DNA from: Phallusia mammillata
Taxonomy: Eukaryota > Chordata > Ascidiacea > Phlebobranchia > Ascidiidae
Length of the DNA stretch: 64,000 nt
Direction: 5' to 3'
Assembly (NCBI GenBank): GCA_003260075.1
Contig: QLIY01000019.1
Coordinates: 1 to 64,000 of the forward strand
Shown: positions 11,440-23,499 of the stretch, in pieces
Layout: each line of letters opens with the position of its first letter
Numbering within the stretch: position 1 is the first letter of the stretch
The notes under the pieces: model-generated
The model's database searches: none
What the model saw: only the letters and a program-made list of their open reading frames with translations
What the model was told of the DNA's origin: nothing
Made by a program: the position numbers and the translations under genes

Positions 11440-11571
11440 AAGTAATTTAAGCATAAACATTACTGCCAAGGTACTGGTGTATATAGAATACATCGTTCAG
11501 ACGTTTCGACAATCTCTGTTGTCATCATCGGTGCAGGAACCTTGGCAGTAATGTTTATGCTTAAATTACTT
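11440..11571 (-). repeat. Perfect 33-bp inverted repeat enclosing a degenerate hammerhead-like core
   Basis: The arms at 11440-11472 and 11539-11571 are exact reverse complements (AGCATAAACATTACTGCCAA in one arm). On the minus strand the 66-nt loop contains CCGATGA, then a GACAA/TTGTC stem with a CAGAGA loop, then GAAAC. This is the hammerhead order, but the conserved CUGAUGA reads CCGATGA. Such sequences occur in interspersed repeats related to Penelope-like elements and retrozymes. The core substitution suggests loss of activity. Confidence 0.6.
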
Positions 11572-14194
11572 TTCAAGTCCGTGTATAGTGTTCCTAAATT
11601 TAAAGTAAGATTTTAAACTTTCAGGTGAAACATGCTGGAAATAAACAGGTATAAAACTGGTGGTTTCGTAAATGAAATAAAATCACAAGATGCAAACACT
11701 GCAACAAGAAGACCACGATGGCTTATACACGGGGTTGTTAGTAAGACGTAACTTTACAAGGTTTGTCTGTTAGAGAAACAACACTTATTGAGCTTTTAGC
11801 TGAAATATCAACATACACGTGCTATTTTTTGGCTTTTGGATTTAACTTCAACGATTTTCATGGCAAAAAAAGATCAAAAAGGAAATTTAACATTTGTATG
11901 GTTTGTCGATGGAAATCGAAATTCTAAGCATCTTGTGTGATTGTTTGCTTAAGATTTTAATGCAGAAAAAAATTGGTTGCAATTAAATTACCATTGTGAT
12001 GAATGGGTTCTCACTCCTTGCAAGTACGCCAAATTTGTTAGAGTTAGTGACTGCGTGAGAAATTGAGAAACGAGGAAAACACACTGCAACCCCGAAGAAC
12101 TGGTTTGAACCAGAGCTGTGGTCAGACAACAATAGCGGGTGAGCACTGTCACTGCCCATCCTTCCGTTTGCCTTTCGCGCTGTCCACTGTTGCGTTACAT
12201 CGTGATTGGATCAAAGCAAATCAGGCGAAGTGCGAATCGGTGCAAGTGACCTGATCGCGCCGGGAAGCCGTCCGTTTGTGCGTCGCATCTTTCGCAAAAC
12301 AGACGTGGATTGATGAACGCGGACAACAGCGATTTTTCCACTTTTCTGTTGACGGCTTGCGTTCAGCCGGATTGCGTGGAAATGCACAAAACTGTACGGC
12401 TAGAAAACATTTACAAAGTAGACAAAACTGCCGAGCCAACAAAAATGTTGATAAAATAAGTGTACAACACCAGTATGTATAATTTTAAACAAAATGTTTA
12501 ACAAATACATGCGGCAACATTAAAGATCGATTGTCGAAGCTAGGTTAGACACCACTCGTGACAATGAATTAGCAACAATTGCCACGTAATACTCACTGAG
12601 CATTTTTCAAAAAACTACGTGTTACTTCATTGGTTACATGTATTTTGAAAATCGACAAAAGGTAGTCGCTTTTAAATCCACCATCTTGATAAATGCTTTA
12701 TTAAAAATCACACAAAACAGATGAAATTATTTATCAAATCTTATAGCGCTACCTATGGCCTGTAAAATTATGCATCTGTTGTATTCATTGCCTCAAACAT
12801 AAATACAAAAGCACCTTAGCAAAACTTTTGACGCGTTCTGCTGAGTCTGCATTTCCCGCATATAGGTGCGCTGTATATATCCAAAAATTCGGACAGACAC
12901 AAAATGGCCACCGCCTCTGGCCTCGCTCCCAAAAAAAACCTCCCTGTTCCTGCCCCACCGTCTGGAGCCAATTACTCTGGAACGAAAAGTCCAAATCGGC
13001 CCAAGTCTCCGAGCGTTAAAAGCTGGAGTACTTGTTATTTGCCAGTGCTAACATTGCGTCGATTTTAAATGAGTTACACGCACTGCGTTGACGTGTTTGG
13101 TCGTTCGAAATGTTATTAAAATCTAAATGGAGTGAGTCTATTACGCGGGTGCGCGCGCAGCACCTGCTCTTTCTTTTTGTTCCAAGACGACCGCAGTTCC
13201 CAGCTCTGGTGAGCGAATTCTTTTTCAACATTTTTTCGACAGTTTTTGTTCTACTGCGAAGTCCGAGTTGGACTAAAAAATATGTAAAATTGTCTGAAAA
13301 CACACGGTGTTAAAACAAATAACCACTGTTTTTTCGAATTAATAATGCTTTTGAAAAAGGCTTTAAGTTACAACGAAAAGGGGGAATATTTCGGCGATTT
13401 TAAACACCAATTAAACATATTAACGTCAGATTTTATTAAACAAAACTATGTCCTGTTACATTTAAGGTAGTCTGCTTTATATTTTCTGCTATTAAATCGA
13501 TCTTTCTGCAACAAACACATTTTAGTCTTTTGGAAAACCCAAATTTTTTAGTGGCAATATAAACCGGGACATCGAAACGGCAAGACACCGTTGGTGTGGA
13601 AATATTCTGTGTGGTGGCCTAAAACGGCTGACTCTACGGGGCAAAATTTAATCCAATTTCTTGCGAGCGCGCGTGCCAGAAGAAGTGTTGGCGGCGAAGG
13701 AGCTCTACCCCAGAAACCCGGAGCCGCCGAGAAAAAAGGGGAAAGGCCAATTGACTTTATATCGGCGCGATAACAACATTGCAGTGACAGTGTAGCAATT
13801 GCAGTTGATTTTGGCGACATAATGTAGTTTCGATAAGAAATTGGATTTGGTGATTATGCAGTTATGTTCTCAACTTGTGTCGGCTGCTCTCTTTGACGGA
13901 ACTTTCCCAAGTTCGCGCTTATTCCATTTACATGGATTTAATAACGCAATAAAAGAGCGTAACTGGAGGTTGATTGCATCAAGTTGAAGTCGTCGCGGTC
14001 ACAGCCATTTTACTTTATGTCCCAGAAGTTATCACCTTCGAAGTCATATGGCGAGAATAATTGTTTAGCTAATTTTTTTAGCTAAAAAATTATTTCACTT
14101 TGCTCAGGACATATAGGTAAATCAATTCATCTGCATTTTTTATTAAAGTTTTTTGTCAATTCTGATTTGAGACTACTACCGTATAAAAGCTGTC

Positions 14195-17100
14195 ATGGAC
14201 TATCCTTCCTACTTGGGCGTTGGATCAAATTACGACACCACAGCTTGCATGGTGGCGGCAGCTGCAACAAGCAACGAAAGCCAAGCATATGCCACAAACC
14301 CTTACACAGCGGATTTTAATTCTTGTGCACATGCCCAGGTAAATGTTAAAAATTTTTCATAAAAAAATTTCATAAAAATTACAAATATATACAGACTACG
14401 CTTAATCTTGCGCTTTGTGTTTAAAACTAGCAACTCCTAATGGCGAAATGTGACATCTATTTAAGTATTTGAAATATATTTTGAAATATCAAGTACTCTT
14501 CGGCTCTATTGTATCTACTAATTATAATGCAATAGAAAGTAATTGTTTTACCTTAAAAAATTGGCACAATTACAAATAGATACCGAAACCATTTTAAAGG
14601 CACTTGGAGACTCGGTCTTTTAATAAATACTTTTAGATTCTTTTTCAATTTTTTGTTGCTTTTTCTTTAAGCAATCGGTACAGAACAACTTTTCTTCGGC
14701 CTACGCTTCCGCGGTTCCGATCCGTAATACTACGTTCGGGGTCCCAACCTGCCAGCCGTCAATGTCTACCGCGTCGGCGTACGGCTTAAACGGACTCCGC
14801 GACACGTCGCCATATTCTTCAGGTAAAAAGACCAATCCCACTACTGCTGTTTTACCCCAATACACAAACTTAATATTTTGACGCATATTGTCTTTGTGCG
14901 AAATTTTATTATTTTTGTTGACGAATATAATGTAACCTTTGGCTTGACACGACAATACTAAAAAAGGACAAGGACTGTATTTTCGTCTAAATTATTGTTG
15001 TTGCACCTTTACGCTGTAATGTTGAGCACGGTTCCACCAGCTTAAACAACCTAAAAGCGATTTTTGCATACCCCTAAATTATTGGCTACGTATAAGTGAC
15101 ATCTGTTCTGCTGTGGCCTTCTTAAGCACCAGTTAACCAAAGCACTTGTCATCTGCCGGACATTTGCCCTCATCCGCATGGTGTCCCGCACTAAGATGTC
15201 ACATGGGATTAGTGCGACGATGATATATGTGACTTACTGATACCTATAGCGCCAATTGTTTGCGATGTTTATCGCACTGTGAGTACGCGCTGGTGTTTTG
15301 TCGCAAAACGCAACGCGGAGATGGAATACTGTTTTAGACAAAACAATTCTTAAAAAATTTGCAATGCGTTGTAAATACCATACAGGCATACACCAAAACA
15401 ATTATGACAAAGTTGCACTTTACAATTTAAAGCCTCTTTTCACGTTTGTAGTTTTTCCTTTGTTCAGTGCTGTTTGTTCCTTTCTTTTGGTCAAAATAAT
15501 TGCACATGATAAGTTCTTATATGTGAGATTATGCATTTCTCACTTGTTTAAAATAACTGTGGCCCTTTTGTCATGTGCCAAAATTGCAAAAGCATTGAAA
15601 CAATTCAAAAAATTGGCTTTGTTTTAAAATGCACTTTGTATTACTCAGGGTGGATATTATATATTGCAATTGAATCAATGAAAATTTATTTGTTGATTTA
15701 TCTTACTGAAAAATTACATTGCACGACACGTAGGCCATTTTAACACCTTCTGCTTTTTAAAATTTAAGTAACTTTTATGTATTCAATATTATACAACTTA
15801 CACACAAAAATGTACCTTAACACCGTTAACAATAAAAAAACAAAGTTACATTGACAATTTAAAATATGTCTAGTTCCCTGCAAGTTCTTTGCTGAAACCA
15901 GTCACCAACATCACCCGGGTTACGGAGGTTTACACGAGCGTCGAAAACAGCGCAGAATCCGCACAACTTTCACCAGCTCACAGCTCAAGGAACTGGAAAA
16001 GGTTTTCGCCGAAACTCACTACCCTGATATTTACACCAGAGAGGAATTGGCCTTAAAGATTGACCTGACGGAAGCAAGAGTTCAGGTTGGTATTTCAGGC
16101 TAATAAAGTAAACCAAATTGATAGCCAAAACTGCAAAGACTCTTTTTCGTGTGTGAACATGTACGCCGCCATTTTGTAATATTTAAAATACATTGTTGCA
16201 GATTATTTTTTAGAAGGTTGCGCAATTTTCACAATTGTAAGTTATGATGAGGTTGTATGCATCTGCTGTTTTAGGTTTGGTTCCAAAACCGGCGAGCGAA
16301 ATGGCGCAAAACTGAACGGGCTAAGCAGCAGCCGCAATCTCTCCAGCACTCGCCCGACAGTTCCCCATCAAGTCCCGGTAGTTTGTCTGCGATGAACAGC
16401 TCAAAATCGATGAACAATCCAAGTCCAATAGACGAAATAGGTATCACAAAACTGTTAAAATAGTTTTTGTTACACTCTATGTTTTGATCAACGGGTAGTA
16501 CAGTGCAGTTGGTCATCTAGTTTAATTTTGAGGTATTTGCTGACAAATGATTGCACAACGTTTTAAAGCGTTAACCAATTAATCCATCAGTGACGAGCGT
16601 TTGGGGAATATACTCTTAAGCAAAAATTCAGTCTTTAATTGTGTACCAAACAAATTACATACAAGGGAAGTGAAACTGTAATACTACAGTGCACTGCTCC
16701 GTGTTACGGCTGCTTGGATTGGGAATTTAGGCGGTGTCTTGGAAGTGATCGCGGTTTAAGGCGCTTTAAATTCTTCTGACTCATGTGGGATCGTCCCTGG
16801 AACTCACCATGATATCGATTTGACACGCCTGCTGTAAAATGCTCTTGCGTGTATATCGCAGGGAGGCGGTGCGCATAGGGGGACACTTGTGCAGTAAAAA
16901 GGTCATTTTTCCCACTACCGAACGGACGCATATCTTTCTTATGTTCGTTTTGCATTTTGTCTTTGATTGAAAACCAGTAATAAACTAACAGATCATCATG
17001 GTACGCCAAGCCCATTGAAGGCGCTTTACCGAATCAGCCGGCCACCAAATCTTCCCACATAAGGCAAAGCAAAGGCTAGAAGAAATCGTTGGTGGGCGGC

Positions 17101-18789
17101 TGACCTGGTATGATGCCTTCAAAAAGCCTGACGTGCAATGATTTATATATGACTGTGCCTCGATCGCCGGTCAGTATAGATGCTTCAGTGCCGAACCCAG
17201 TTTTTAATCAGTGTTCATCCAAATTAACAGACTGATGAATATTTTTACAATTATTGATGCCGGTGGAACAACTTATTGTTTTGCAGCCAGAGGAAACATG
17301 AACACGAGTGCACCAGTTTCGTCTTTAGAGGAAAACGCGAATCCTCCCAACCGTAGAGACGATGTTATGTCACTGAAAAACACACTGCTAGGTGGCGCCG
17401 CAGAGTTGGTAAATATGGTTGGTAAGTTCAAAAATTTCAACTCTATTTAAGATTACAAAAATAACGTGACTTAGAACTTTACTGATTGGTGGCGCTAAAG
17501 AGTTGGCCACAATAACTGGTGAGTTTTCTTTATGGACAAAACATAATTTTACTAAAAACAAAATTGCCAGCGATGTAGAAGAAAACATAGACATTTTTTA
17601 AGCACACGCTTTCGACAAAAACAATTGTCATCATCAGTAAAAAATGAATAATGAAAAACATAATTTGTTTAACAGGAAATATGAAAAAATAATACAACAT
17701 ATATTTGGAAAAAAATGTTTTGGGTATTTGTTGTTGCCCCCCTTAATAATGCAGCTTCAAATTTATCCAGGTTCAAGTCACAGACCTATCGGCACGATTG
17801 CACACAAACCTAATTCAGGAATCACTGATGACGTCAGCGGGACAAACCATCCGTCAGTATCGATGGACGTTTCAGCGGCGACGGCTTTTCGTGCCAAGCA
17901 GTCCATGATAGGCAGCCAACTGCAAAATATGCCAGTGCAGTACAACAGCGCACCGCATGGCCTTCCAAGTAAGCACGTCTACTATTATGTCTGTAATTCT
18001 AATCGAAATATTTGCCTTGCAAAAATTTCGAAAAACCAAATTTGGCCCAATTGATTGCGGAACGATTTTGTTGATTTGTTTCAGCTTAACAACATGCCAA
18101 GATCGTTTATCATGTTGGGCTCTTGTCGTTCAACTAAACAAATTAATATCGATTGCATAAAGGTCACATGCGATGTAGACAGTTACAACATACATTTTTC
18201 ATTATCTGCCTTGAAAACACCGTTGTTACGCAAACATTCCTTGCTACGAAACGAAATCTTAATACCCAATAAATGTTTGGCCCACTAAAAAACGGCCTTA
18301 TGTTATGAAACATCACATCTTCTGGTGTAAAGATATGGTTAATGTGCTAAATTGTCATGCTTTTGGCATTTATCTAATTAACGCACGAAATAACTCGATT
18401 TGTTCCCATTTTCAATCGTTGCAGGCCACGGTCGTTCTTCCCACACGCCCTCTTCATCGGTTTCTTGGCTTCTTTCTAGCGGCAACAACAAGGTAGCTAG
18501 TCCGCTCAACAACACACCTTTTGCTGATGTTTTGTCGGTGCTCACCCGCAACACTCCTGGATGTTCAACCGTGGCAGCAGCAGCCGTGCTCATGACTCCG
18601 ACATCTATGGCCACACCAGTCCCCACTACGTCGTTTGGGAGCAGTACTGGCAACGTTCATTCGCCACAAAATGGCGCTGGCATCGGGTTTTCTAAGTCGT
18701 TTGGATCAACGCAGAAGAACAAGGCCATAAGCAACAACATGTTTATTGATCACAGCGCCTTGTCGCCGTCTCTTTCGTCTAGTAACTGA
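14195..18789 (+). CDS. PHOX2: Paired-like homeodomain transcription factor Phox2
   Basis: Nuclear DNA-binding regulator; the vertebrate members specify visceral and noradrenergic neurons. Seven in-phase exons (14195-14338, 14672-14822, 15874-16085, 16275-16440, 17287-17421, 17771-17968, 18425-18789) give 456 residues. The homeodomain spans about residues 124-183: [20 protein letters not shown], then [19 protein letters not shown], then [20 protein letters not shown]. It has Gln at homeodomain position 50. An intron falls between positions 46 and 47 (VQ|VW), the usual paired-class site. The N-terminus also fits Phox2: [37 protein letters not shown] and [11 protein letters not shown]. The position-56 residue is Trp where vertebrate Phox2 has Phe. 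The Ser/Thr/Asn-rich tail from exon 4 onward is not conserved. The exon 3 acceptor (tctag at 15871-15873) was chosen because it alone keeps phase. AATAAA lies at 19148-19153. Confidence 0.93.
17592..17646 (-). ncRNA. Hammerhead ribozyme motif in a Phox2 intron
   Basis: On the minus strand the order is CATTTTTT (stem I), a single A, the invariant core CTGATGA (17637-17631), a stem II of GACAA/TTGTC with a short loop, the invariant GAAA, a 3-bp stem III AGC-GTGT-GCT, a T at the expected cleavage position (17600), then AAAAAATG closing stem I. All core nucleotides are present. The one irregularity is an unpaired A between stem I and the core. The short stem III is typical of hammerheads in Penelope-like and retrozyme repeats. 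It is antisense to the host gene. The call rests on pattern and pairing only. Confidence 0.65.
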
Positions 18790-21700
18790 AAATCTCCATA
18801 TATAGCCGCAGTATGGTGTCGTGCTCGAGCAATCCTTTGCTTTTCGCGCCGCTTTGCTTTTCCATTTTTGCCCGAGCTTGGTGAGTCTGTTGTATTTGCA
18901 CTAACGAACGACACGCGCTCTTGCACGACCTCTGGTGAATTTCTTGCGCTGATTTTCCAATGGCCACTTTTTTACTTTTTGCATACCAAGCTACGATCTT
19001 TTTGCGCGGCACTACATGTTTTATTGTTCGTTTTTCTTTGCTTTACTTCAAGCTACCATTGCCCAAAGTCTTCAGAATCAAAACTTTCTATCAACTTTTA
19101 AAAGAGCATTGCGGAGACGGCTGTCTAGTTATCGAATCTCATCGGTTAATAAACAGGCATCAAATGTGATCTTTTGTTACGTTGAGTTTACGAGTCACAC
19201 CGTGAAGTTAGATCAAGCAAAGCTGTTAATGCATAGATAGAATGACAACGAGAAGGTACGTGTTGCATTCGAAGATACATGTAACTTGTAAAGGATATAT
19301 AAGTGATTGTTCTGGCGCTATTTACCTACTTAGTGTGCTTCAGAAATAGCACTTATTATCTATTACTAATGAATGGGCGAAATGGTTGTGTACATAATGG
19401 TTAAATACAATAATATTTTTACGTAAGTGTGCAGAAAATAATATCAAGGCGGTTGTTGCGGCATTATTATCGAGTTCACATAAAAAGCACAAGCGGCACA
19501 TGGCGGGATAGAAGTCATACACGAGGACATAAAAATAGAGCGAACTTTTGCTATGTCGCAATAGAAAACATGCGGAAAACATTGGTCGTGCGCGCAGCAA
19601 TAACAATTGGCCTTAGAAGGCGGCTGTACGGAAGGGAAGTACGAATAAGACAAAACAAATTACAGTACGTGTAATAGACGTGACCCTGCTTCGTATATTG
19701 AACGCGTATGAACGTCAACACTGATATATATGTAAGGCGCAAAGTTCAAAGGTTAATGGGTGAAAGTTCACAGGTAAGTGGTGTAGAGATTGTCATCAGC
19801 GCGAAATGTCGTACAGCTCTTTAACGCCACCGCCCGGAAATTTTGCAGCGAAATGTTGACCACTTGGTGCAGACACACATTCGGCAAAGTGAGAGCAAGT
19901 GCTGTAAAAATAATACAACAGGTCATTTCAACATGCAAACTTCAAAATAGACATTTAACTTAAGTATTTAACTTATGATACATCAAAAGCATCTGATGTT
20001 TACGCAAAACAAATAGTGTTTTGCTCTATTCACGAAAAAAACTCGTATGCATGAGGAATATCACATTCCTTAATTAACTCCGACTTATCTCCTTTGGTAG
20101 CAATTACAGTTCTGGATTTGGCAACCCCGCAGACAAATTGCAATGGGTGTTATTCGGCAACTGATGCTCTGCCGAGGAATTTGCACCGCAACAAAAGACT
20201 GCCTATTATCATCCCCGTCTCAAAAGCATCACAAGGCGACAATTAACCGACAAGCAGCTTAAGCGAAGCCTAATTATGGGCCTTATAAAGACTATGTGGC
20301 AGTGATCTGTAAAGGTTATTCAATGTGTGTGTGTGAATGCGATATCCATTGAGCAATTGCACGTACTTTTTTTGCTTGCGGGCGTCTGAACAAAGGTTGT
20401 GCATTAATTTGTGACCTATTTGCAACAAAACTACAAAACGGTCTTTGGAATCTACGAAGTTTAAATATTTTTTGTTACAACATACATCATTTATGCTTTT
20501 TGTCTTAATTTAACACAAAAAACGCTTGAACGCGTTGGCCCTGGTTTGAAACCCACTTTTAATATCAATACAAAAATCCCATTGTTTTAAGCTTACAGCA
20601 ACTAGTGATATGCGGTTGAATACCAAACTACATGTTTCTGCGGTTTTGTTCCAAATCAGGGTAAGAGATCGAGGCCAAGTCGTTGTGACGTCAGTGCCCC
20701 CCAAGTGAGCATTCGGGTGGCGGCCGCAGATTCTTCTGCGTCACGCTGTCGTATTTTCGGGTTTAGCGGCGCGGTTTCGGCGCAGCGGCTTGGCGCGTGG
20801 CCAGCTGCTTTGAACTTGTCACATATCGCCTTCTTGTCGAATCCATGTTGACATTTGAAATCTTGACGCGCATGACGCAACAATTGCCGACTGGGTCCTG
20901 AATATGTTTGTTTCCGGTTTATCACAGCGAGAGACCGCCGATTGGCGGAAACGCGAATAAGGGTGATGACGTAACGCAATTTCATGCTTAAAAAGTGCCA
21001 GATGAAAATCGCCAGTAAAATATGGTTATGAATGTAAAACATTGGAAAGGCGTAACCTCCACAAACTGTATCAAAAACGCCACATTCTAAAAATTACCAA
21101 TTTTACAAAGAAGATGTGTCCCGTTTTGAAAAAAAAACGTTCTCTTTCCTTGCTTTTCTCCATTGTGGCCTTAAAATTCATTTGATTGGGGCGCCTGGTG
21201 GATACAGGCAACAATTAACTCCATAAAAAGCGAAGGCGCAAAACCGCAGCGTCTTCATGCAAACACGAACACCCTATAACGGGTTCAACGTTCAGGGGGG
21301 GGGGGGGGGGGGGGGGGGGGGAGGCCAAGTCCGGGCTCCGTGCGCACTTGTGACGGCGAAGGTTTAATCCCCACCCGCCGCTTGTTTTGGGCCAAATACA
21401 AAGTGCCGTGGTACCGATTTCTCCGGGTCGGGCGTAAAGCTCCCAAAACGAGACGGCGAGAGGGCGACAAGAAAGGGCCTCCTCGACCGCGATGCAAACG
21501 ATATATGCATTGGCTTGCTGACACATACTTGAGAACATAAACAGGCTCGAGGTGGCCAGGAAAGAGCACAGGGTGTTCTCATCGAACTTTTCACAAACCC
21601 TAACATTTATAAACGCGGCTCGGCTCGCTCCTCCAAATAACAGCACACGCACAACCCACCCTGCGTCTGACGCGGCCTTAAAAGGAACGCGTTAATGATC

Positions 21701-21839
21701 AAAGCGATTTGAGATGACGCTGTAAACAAATGGACGATTTGATGAGCGCCCGACAATTGCGCGCTGCGGCATTTTTTCCTAAAAAGGTCGAAGTTCAGTG
21801 ACTTCGAGATGGGGGAGAAGATGGCATCCCTTGTCGTGG

Positions 21840-22010
21840 CGCGTAAGGTGGCTTGAAACGAATAAGCTCTACATTGCCTTATACGGTCGTAAGTTCACGC
21901 GCATATAGTTATCCTAATCGGGGGGGGGGGCGCGTAAGGTGGCTTGAAACGAATAAGCTCTGCATTGCCTTATACGGTCGTAAGTTCACGCGCATATAGT
22001 TATCCTAATC
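21840..22010. repeat. 80-bp direct duplication separated by 11 G
   Basis: Copies at 21840-21919 and 21931-22010 start CGCGTAAGGTGGCTTGAAAC and end TAGTTATCCTAATC. They differ at one position (CTCTAC versus CTCTGC) and are separated only by an oligo-G run. The same arrangement recurs with a different unit at 57.5 kb. Confidence 0.95.
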
Positions 22011-23385
22011 TGTATTAGCAAAGGTGGTAACGGGTGCGTGTTTTACATGGATCAACGCCTCGTGGCGCCCTTGACTTAAACGAGAAGTCACCTGGTCATT
22101 GGATGATCGATCTTGTGCCAGAGTGACAGTTTTTTATAAGCCGGGCAGATCGGAAAAGGCAACACAACGGGTCATAGAAGATTATATTCAAAACTGTCGG
22201 CGATCAAACATCCCCGGAGCTTTGAATTGAACAACGGATTATTCGCCTCGGCTTAAAAGTTCGAAGGATTTTTGCGACAGTTCTGCATATACAAAACACA
22301 CCGGGGGTTTGTTAAGATTGCACTTTAACTGCGTGCAAGATTTTTTCGTCAATTTTTTTAATAACGCATTCTGTCGTAAAGAAATGCTTTAGTGAGACAC
22401 GTATTTTCTCCGAAACGCATTTGGAAAATATTTTACAAGCGAGTGTCGACGGCCAAGTCCCTCGTCGGTGCGAGTGTTATGTTCCCCAGCATAAGAAAGG
22501 GGAGTGGGGCGCCTTCGTGGAAATCGTAAACTTATCGGCGCGCGGAATGAAGCTGCCCTCACGCGTCGATAGATAAACAGCTCCTGAGAACATGGCACGC
22601 CGGCAAATCGAGCAACTCTGGGAACTCGTGAAACTGCCGAGTTACCGCACCAGGATTCACAACCTTTGAAACGCGTTTGATTTCTATGTTGCCAAGGCGA
22701 CATGAAATTCCAAAGTAAAATTTAGGGGTTTACGGAAAGGTCGAGTTCTTTCTGTTGGTTAAAATACCCAAACGGATTTCCATTTTTTTTCAAATTTAAT
22801 TATATTGGTTGAATTGCAAAACGTTTTCAGAGTACTGTATTTTTTAATAGATTAAATGCCGACAATTAGAAGGACCAACGCCGAAATAAAGGCTGCGACG
22901 ATTGTTTTACCTTTGTTGCTGTTTCTACGTGTGTACATTGATATTTAACTGTAAATGTTGTTCCCGTGGTTTATTCAGAACGCATGTTATCAAAACAAAT
23001 TAAGTTAAAGAGGAGAAAATCTTATAATTGACATTTTACTCACGACGTTTAGTGGGCTATTTTTAAGTAAAAATTGCTTTAGGGGGCTATGCAAGCAATG
23101 GCTCACAAAGTCTACGTCAAGACGCGGTTTCTCACAAGAAATCGCCCTGATAAGTTTTTCTGGCAAAAACAAACAATTTCCCGGTTAGCGCTTACGTCGG
23201 TAAACTGCACTTTGATTTTTGATCGGAAGCAATACATGTTTGCATAGCAGTATTTCTCCCGACCAACCAAAAATAACGCATCAGGTCGGCCGTTCTGCAT
23301 CACAAGGAAACAATACGGCGACGCTTTCACATTTGAACGCGCAAAAAAAACAAAAATAAAAAATGCGGCGAACGTCTTCCTATAG

Positions 23386-23499
23386 ATGGCGACAGAGGTG
23401 CAAGGAAACACCGGGCAAATGGCCACAGATGCCGAGGATACAGATAAGACGGGAAGCGATTGTAACTCGAGCTTCTCAGCCAGCGACGGGTTAAAGTAC
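23386..23499 (+). CDS. Possible first coding exon of an unidentified gene (weak)
   Basis: ATG at 23386 opens a hydrophilic, acidic and Ser-rich peptide (MATEVQGNTGQMATDAEDTD, continuing to SASDGLKY) ending at a consensus donor gtaagg. No downstream partner exon was identified on the plus strand. The composition looks more protein-like than neighbouring chance ORFs, but there is no homology that I recognise. It could be random. Confidence 0.2.

Larger units (their letters stand above)
6572..14194. other. Gene-free interval between DCTD and Phox2
   Basis: No conserved protein-coding exon was recognised on either strand. The interval contains two hAT-type elements (7474-7793 and 7929-8360) and an inverted repeat with a hammerhead-like core (11440-11571). 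Several GC-richer patches, for example about 9080-9440, 10980-11120, 12090-12340 and 13560-13790, stand out by eye from the AT-rich surroundings. They have no convincing ORF and could be regulatory sequence for Phox2, but nothing here proves that. Confidence 0.6.

Noticed and set aside
14181-14190. TATAAAA just upstream of the Phox2 ATG as a TATA box
   Set aside because: Only about 8-13 bp before the start codon, too close for a normal transcription start upstream of the ATG.
21215-21652. ORFs of 145 and 94 aa with Pro-rich stretches
   Set aside because: Created by the G run near 21300; no support outside it.
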